Source of the DNA: Paraphoma chrysanthemicola
Taxonomy: Eukaryota; Ascomycota; Dothideomycetes; Pleosporales; Phaeosphaeriaceae
Length of the DNA: 64,000 nucleotides
Direction: 5' to 3'
Assembly (NCBI GenBank): GCA_020744225.1
Contig: JAGMWG010000003.1
Coordinates: 682,001-746,000 of the forward strand
The translations under genes were made by a program, and so were the position numbers. Of the stretch, positions 57,604 to 64,000 are shown one piece after another. Numbering within the stretch: the first letter of the stretch is position 1; each line of letters begins with the position of its first letter. Below the pieces are notes generated by a model. It saw nothing but the letters and a program-made list of their open reading frames with translations, was not told the DNA's origin and searched no databases.

Positions 57604-60600
57604 GTTGATTTCGATTCAGAAGCGAATGACAATAGTTTGGATCGATGTTTATTTTCAGTTCACTCTAGGTATCGAAGTTGTATATATTCCAGGAGCAGAT
57701 TGCGGATGTCGGTGGCCGAGGTTTTCAGAAGGAGCAAAGCCACCACCATTGCGCGTGAGGGAGTGATATCAAGAATTTAAAACCCAAGTATAGCTCGCTC
57801 AGTGACTTGGAAACATGGCTCTCAAACCAAGAGGCTCTTGGTAGACTAGTGTCTTCGGTATCGACAGCTAACCATCTTGGGCGCTAGATGTGGGGATCAC
57901 TTGGCGCCCATTGGTGGGAGCGGAGCCACGCCCGCCGCGTAGTTGGGCAGAGGTATAACGCTGGGCACTTGGCATCAAGAGGCTCAGGTTTCTTCGACCA
58001 CACATTTGCTTTAGCCAAGACGAGCAAGACAGCGGCCTACGACAGCGTGCGAGGCTGAGTACAGGTCAAGACATAAAGTCATGCCACCTTCGAATGAAAC
58101 ACGATCGCCGTGACTTCTTCCTCTCTTGATAGCCATGTGGGGTCGATGGAACCAGTAATTACTCGTGTGCCCAACACGTGGTGGGCGCGGATGGAGAGGA
58201 ATCTACTGATGTCGGTGTCGTCATGGGCAGATCAGCCCACTTCCGCTCTCTGGGCACCAAGCTCCGCCGGGCTCGGCAGATGCTGCCCATTCCACCGCAA
58301 GAACATATTGTTGTCTAACCGACCTTCTCCGTTGCCCCGTAGAGCGTATCAATTAGGGCAATGCGACGGGAGACGACCTCAGTGTCGCATGGCATAAATA
58401 CGCACGTGGGATGGGAATCGTTGAACAGGGTGCTTGGAAATATTCGAGCTCGCGAGGTTGAGCATAAATTTCCGAGATTCCACCTTGCCGAACATTGACT
58501 CTGCGACAATTGTACATTTGAGGAAGTGTCGCGTGACCTGCATTGAGTTTAATGGCTATAGCACTGCTAAGTAAACAGGAAGGGGGCGCGTACGTAGATA
58601 TTCGCTTTGGGAGCCGGACATGGCCACAACACATTATCGTTTGTGAAATGCCTATTGGACGCTTCATGTTCTGGACGTCATTGAACGTTCGCCACGTTCC
58701 AAGACACCCAGACTTGGTGCGAAGGTGCGGAGATATGTCGGTGATTCTGATGGACACTGGCCAGCGATGACAGCAAAAGAGAAGGACTTGAGCTAGTCCT
58801 TGAAACGGTGTTAGCGTAATAGTATTGAGTCTGCTTGAAAGCCATCGACACGTGCTACTGTTGTTACACAACTCCTTCCGCCGAGCCCCTCTCCATGTGG
58901 CTAGTTGGGCCTGGGCAGCAGTCGTGATGCTCTATAGATTATGGATGGCGACTTCACCACAATCCCGGAATCGAGCAATTCGTCTCTTCGATTTGGAAGC
59001 ATGAAAGTGTTCAGTGATGTTCGCTAGAGCTCTGTACCCCCGGCCTCGTGACAAAACATTCACCTTTCCATCTTCGAAGTCACCAGCAGGGTTGACATAG
59101 AGAGATGGATCAGAGAGCTAGCTTTCACAGAGGACAAGGTTCGACTGCGCGCTCCTCTGTCCTACACTGGAATCTTCTTTGAACGTGAAGCTAACATATG
59201 GTAGGCCCGGTCAACGAACTCTAACTGCTGCCCCAGCCAGAGTGGGAGGCTTGACGTGCAACCCACAGATACTGACGCTGCGTCTCGAGACGTACGTCAT
59301 AGCTCTGTTGTCTTGTCGGACCCTCAAGTCTTCTTGCTTGAGCAATGTACAGATGATTGTGATAATCGCAAGGTCATGCCGTGTTGAGGAAGGCGCACCA
59401 CCCGAGGGTATGATGAGACGCTTTGAGTAGTTCTTGCTTGTGAAAGTATTCAGCTAACAAACTTCGGCAGATTCTTTCGACAATAGTCTGTTCCATCAGC
59501 ATGTTAGTGAGACAACATAGTAATACTGTGATCCCCTTTGTGTTTTACAGACGGCGGTCTAGGGGCCAGTAGTTCGAAAGAATTATACTAGCTAACAAGT
59601 GCGCGATATTGGAGTGCCTGCAACCAATTGGCGCAAACGCGAAGTCGATATTGGCGACTTGCAAATTTGCGTCCTACAACATTTCGGGAGTCGGGGCAAG
59701 GACCACAGTATTGTGATGTTGCATGCTTACCGATCTTGGCTGGGAGCTTTTCCAGGGGGCTTCAAGTCTGGCAAGATATTTCTAGGATACAGGCCGACGT
59801 TGATTAATGCCACCAAATACTCATGAGGGCCTGGACACATGTGGAGCTCCAGCGAGAATCCCCATAATGTAAATGAGGCCTCTTCTGGTGGTAGGCAACA
59901 CAATTGGAACGCGACTAGGATCTCAAGGGCGTTTCAGTATGGCGGTGCTGCATTGATGTCGATGAAATATCGCAGTGGACGAATTGCGCCATCAGACATC
60001 TGGAAGTGCTAGGTGTTGCAGAGGTGAACGGATTTCGAGAACCCTTCGAAAAGCTCGGGACGTGTTCGACGCGTTCATCTCCCGCGCTAGGGCTAGGCGA
60101 GATTGCTTCCTTCTTGCGGGGCGCCGAACCCAGGGCCGGACCAGCAGTGTCCGAGGTGTGCATATGCATCCTCTCAACCGACATGCGACATGCGACACCA
60201 ATATCTTCCTCGGATGCTTGCTCATACGCAAACAGTATTTCGATATGCGCACGCTGCTGATGAGCTCTTTTCTAGTCTTCTCACAGCATACGGATGGTGC
60301 TGGGTAGTCGCCAGGCTCTTTCTTGGGCACCGCCTGCGACGGTCAGCCCGGACCGTCCTAGCCTTCATCTTCAGGTAGTAACACTCAATTCCTTTACGGA
60401 ACCGCCGAGGGCATTGTTGGGAAAGTGCCGGCCTTTTGGATCAGTCATCGCCAGCCACCGACAAGGTTCAGCTGCGCTGGTGCCAAAAGTGATTGCGACT
60501 ACAGTGAAACCACGGTCTCGGGAGCCGTTCGTTGACGCGAATCACTTGCCCAGCGCTGCGGAGGCTATCCGCCCGGCCATGATTTGCGCATCGATGGTGC

Positions 60601-61373
60601 AAATCACTGTCAACCCTTGCATGAACGGTACCACAATCCTTCGCTCCGGGTCGAATAGTACGCTAGGCTGCTTTGGGATGGGTCCCAGCCAACGACTTCT
60701 GCACATCTCTTCAGCTTGGAAAGAGTCAGACTGTGTACGGGAGGAAGGTGCTCATGTAGAGATCGCACATTGTATTTCTCTCCTAGAATCGAGCATAGGT
60801 GAATATATGTCATACGCTGTAAACATCTTTGGTTCTGTTTGTCTTGAGTTCAGCCTCAACAGGGCGGTAGAATTGATTGCCAACCAGCCAATCGTGCCCA
60901 TGTCACCGCCCACCAAAGTAGCCTAGCATATTGTTGACACCCCCCAAAGTACCCGGGTATGCGACACGCGAGCGCGAACATGCCGCACGCTAAATGTTCG
61001 ATATCAGACCTTGACTTCATAACAGAAAGCTCTAGAGTGGAGTCGCTTCAGGAAGGTCGCCTGACAAATGATCCTGATCAAGATGAACCGGGAACCGTGC
61101 TTCACGATGATTGGACGATTGGTGGGCATTCTGGTAGCTGGTACGGAAGATATCTGGTTAATATGACGAACTTTATCTGCAAGTGGCCAGCACATATCAG
61201 CACGGGAATGGTTCATCTCCGGATCGGCTGCACCAGCTGGGGTATGTCGTACCTGCAGGCCCCCTGGCATCCTTTTGTACCTCTCAGATCCCCCACGCCG
61301 GGAAGCTGACAGAAGGACTTCACACACCTGAACCCGACCCATACAACACGCTCTTCCATTTATTGTCGTAGCC
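57604..61373. other. Gene-poor region of 3.8 kb
   Basis: No gene could be supported. The larger frames (58353-58871 minus, 60294-60926 plus) lack domain motifs or conserved composition. Base composition is not AT-rich, so RIP-type decay is not evident. Confidence 0.45.
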
Positions 61374-62674
61374 ATGGGCGGTACGGAGGTCGAATTTGGC
61401 GGCATACGCGTAGACATCAGCCAATTCGACTTCAGCGATACTCGATCGAGGGTACACGACGTACAAACCGCGAACATCGTCATGATTGTCGTGGTTCTGA
61501 CCGTAGTCAGCCTACGCCTTTTCGCCAGGATCAAGTTCGTCAAGCAAATATTTGCTGATGACGGTGAGAGCTATGTACAGTTTGGAAATTCAGCACTGAC
61601 AGGTTCTCAGTCTTCATTGTGCTTGCTGCAGTGTTCACACTGGCTCTCTCGTCAACATGCATCGCAGGTATGTGTCGCTCCAATACCGCAACGACAAACG
61701 CTCACAAATACACCAGCAACTCGATCAGGTCTTGGAACGCACATATGGCTTTTTGACCTCGCGACAGTGTTCGACTCTGTCAAGAGCTGCATTCTCGTAC
61801 GTCGCATATCTCATCTTCGGGCATGATACAGACTAAGTCTATGCAGTACCTTTTCATTTGTCAAATATTGTATGCGTTCAGCATCGCCCTGACAAAAATT
61901 GCAATCATCACTTCGTACCTCCGCTTTATCCAAACGCGAAACTTTCGAATACTCATGTATGTTACGTTGGGCGTCACCATCGGACTCTGGATCTGCGGCA
62001 TCTTCGTCACAATCTGTAAGAAACCTTCCGATACGCGCGGACGTCCCAAAACACTGACCAAGTGTCCCCAATCTAGTTCAGTGTCGGCCCATCTCTGGTG
62101 CATGGGATTACAACGTTCAGAATTCCTGCATTCCCTTTATTGATTACCTGTATGCCAGCTCAGCAGTCAATGTTTTTACCGATATCGTGCTGTGCGTAGC
62201 CCCAATACCGCACCTCTGGAGACTGAGTAAGTGACCTTTCAATCCTGCTAAGCGCAACTGCTGATTTTGATGTTCCAATCAGATATGCCGCTACGCCAGC
62301 GTATCATTCTGTGCATTCTCTTTATTGGCGGTGCCGGCGCTTGCGTGGCTGGCTCTGTCCGCATCGGGTACTTAGACGCTCTCAGAGTCCTGGATGTTCC
62401 CTTCGCAAGCGTTCCAAGCCTAAACCTGTCGGTCATAGAATGCAGTTTAGGCATAGTCTGCGTTAGCATACCGCCTCTTCGACCGATGTTCATTCGCCTC
62501 GTGCCACAGACATTCCGAACCGCGCGGTCTACCTCGGCCAAGTCAAAATCTAGAAACATCCCCTTGAGCAGCGTATCGATGAAACCAAAAACTCAGGATT
62601 CTTCGGTAGAGCATGCAGGCATGCCAAACCAGGAAAGGTTTCAAAGGCTACACTCGATGGAAGAGGGAAGATGA
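61374..62674 (+). CDS. Rhodopsin-domain integral membrane protein, six exons
   Basis: 345 residues from exons 61374-61563, 61611-61667, 61717-61796, 61847-62015, 62077-62226 and 62283-62674; introns 47-61 bp all with good signals. The third exon could start 12 nt later (second AG). Membrane helices and family motifs: IVMIVVVLTVVSLRLFARI, then VFIVLAAVFTLALSSTCIA, GLGTHIWLFDLATVFDSVK, YLFICQILYAFSIALTKIAI, FQCRPISGAWDYNVQNSC (the FxCxP...W...C motif), NVFTDIVLCVAPIPHLWRL (D-x-x-L-x-x-x-P-x-P-x-x-x-L) and SLNLSVIECSLGIVCVSIPP. This is the PTH11-like fungal rhodopsin-domain family, same as the gene at 22.8 kb. Function unknown. Confidence 0.85.
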
Positions 62675-64000
62675 TATTTTGGTATACTCCACGGTCGCTG
62701 GAAAGTTTGTCATAGGAGGCTCGTATTGAGCATGACTGCCACCAAATTTCTTATCCACTAGGCCCAGCTTTACGAGGCCGGATCCCTCCGTTACACTGCG
62801 GCTTCCCACGTGTGTCGACTATGTCGCATCCATCCCTTACATTATCGACTGGACGGAAGCCAGAGAGGCTGGCTTGATATCTAGGAGGTGGCGTCGTGCG
62901 AATTAGTAGATGCAAGCTGGCATTGCATCTACTCCTCGAGCGCGCCCCTTCATCACGGAATGCTGCAAAGGTTTCTAAATTGACTGATAATACGAACTCA
63001 GATAACGCGCGAACTGGTGTTGGTCACGGTGTCAAAAAGAGTAGTGAATTTGGCCCAACTCAGAGCTGCTCAACCACTTAAGCCGGGAACGTCAATCAGA
63101 TCAATCCTCATTTCAATGTACTCCGGAATTGGCCCAAGACGACGATGGTCAAAAGCAGCACCGACAATACGCTGTTGACTCTGTCGATAGAGACTCGACA
63201 ACTTGTATATTACTTGACTCTCCCTCTTCAGATCGCAAGTTGCGCCTCAAATCCCCATTGACATACGATTAGTCGAGTCCGGACAACTATCCCATTCTAG
63301 TGTAGCTGATGCTCTACGACCAGCGCTAGCGCCACCACTGGGGAATCTGGAGATCTGTTTCAGTCCGACTGACGCAAATTTGAGAAGACGCTGAGTATCA
63401 ACGTACTCTCGTTGTGGAAACACATTTACTTGAATTGCGGAAGTCGTGGAGGATCCCGCAATCACAGTAGAAGGATCAACTGTGTTGATGGTACTCGAAA
63501 GGCGTTCAAAGAAGGAATCCGAGCTGCATGCTCCTAAACTTGGCTTGTATTGGTTCCCCGTTGATATCTTACGGGTTAGTCAAGATCATAGAGATTTCAT
63601 GTACGATTACGGCATAGAAAGGATGAACACCAGCATCTAACATACCGGACAACCGACAACGTAGAGTGAGGTCACCATTCCACCCACATTGCACAATTTT
63701 TTGCATGCCGTGATCAGAATGATGGAGAAGGCCGATACCAACGCTCAATTGTCCAGATATCTGGACCTTACTATACATCATGGGGTCCATTCACTACCAC
63801 ATAGGTGTCACCAACCTGGCAAAATGAATGCCACCGACCTTCTTGGAAGGGTGCCCCATAAAACATGCCAAGCGGCGCGAGCGCGCGACCATGGGTGTGG
63901 CGAACCTGATCACTACCTAGCAGCGTTTCTAAGTAGTGACAAGCAAAAGTGACACAGCCAGTGACCCTTCCTGAGTCACATCTTCAAAGTGTCCTTCCTA
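62675..64000. other. Terminal intergenic stretch, no gene recognised
   Basis: Only short frames without motifs up to the window end. Confidence 0.4.

Noticed and set aside
58353..58871. 172-codon minus-strand frame
   Set aside because: No recognisable domain, overlapping frames on both strands, no splice-supported extension.
60294..60926. 210-codon plus-strand frame
   Set aside because: Mixed composition, no motif, and competing frames on both strands; probably chance.
1..64000. CRISPR arrays, bacterial operons, ribosome binding sites
   Set aside because: Not applicable to this eukaryotic DNA and no regularly spaced repeats were found.

Overview
This is nuclear DNA of a filamentous ascomycete (Pezizomycotina), probably a dothideomycete. 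The main signs are intron-containing genes whose introns are mostly 45-60 bp with GTRNGT donors, CTRAY branch sites about 10-20 nt before the AG, and a repertoire typical of these fungi: HET-domain genes, RTA1 and fungal rhodopsin-domain (PTH11-like) membrane proteins, GH18/CBM18 chitinase, GH125 mannosidase and an IroE-like esterase. The class assignment is an inference; no rRNA or other marker is present. All exon structures below were assembled by hand from reading frames, splice signals and family motifs.

Layout. 1-5.2 kb: 5'-truncated GH18 chitinase with an inserted CBM18, a CCDC47-like ER protein, and a tiny four-exon gene resembling cytochrome c oxidase subunit VIIa. 5.2-8 kb: mitochondrial PPR-like protein. 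8-15.6 kb: gene-poor DNA, two unrecognised basic/low-complexity proteins, a RING-like protein and the PC4/SUB1 coactivator. 16.5 kb: a tRNA-Phe gene with two interruptions. 17.6-24 kb: MFS sugar transporter, IroE-like esterase and rhodopsin-domain membrane protein. 24.4-26.3 kb: a decayed HET gene. 27-35 kb: housekeeping block with WBP1/OST48, complex I 9.5 kDa subunit, BTB protein, RTA1-like protein and TIM17. 36.5-38.3 kb: a large low-complexity protein. 39-46 kb: a frameshifted HET gene and an intact HET gene. 46.3-53.8 kb: GH125 exo-alpha-1,6-mannosidase, COG4 and a NIPA-type Mg2+ transporter. 55.6-57.6 kb: two convergent single-pass membrane proteins. 57.6-64 kb: gene-poor, with one six-exon rhodopsin-domain protein.

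Functional themes. Several genes serve the secretory pathway (CCDC47-like, WBP1, COG4, GH125) and mitochondria (COX7-like, PPR, NUO-9.5, TIM17), but they are scattered housekeeping genes and not a cluster. No biosynthetic cluster, CRISPR array or intact transposon was seen.

The most unusual signals are in RNA processing. The tRNA-Phe gene carries, besides an ordinary 14-nt anticodon-loop intron, a 51-bp insertion inside the T arm that has GTAAGT, CTAAC and AG signals like a spliceosomal intron; removing both gives an exact 73-nt tRNA. In addition, two protein genes (GH125 and the decayed HET gene) each contain two back-to-back introns separated by a single nucleotide, a stwintron-like arrangement that keeps the conserved protein sequence in frame.
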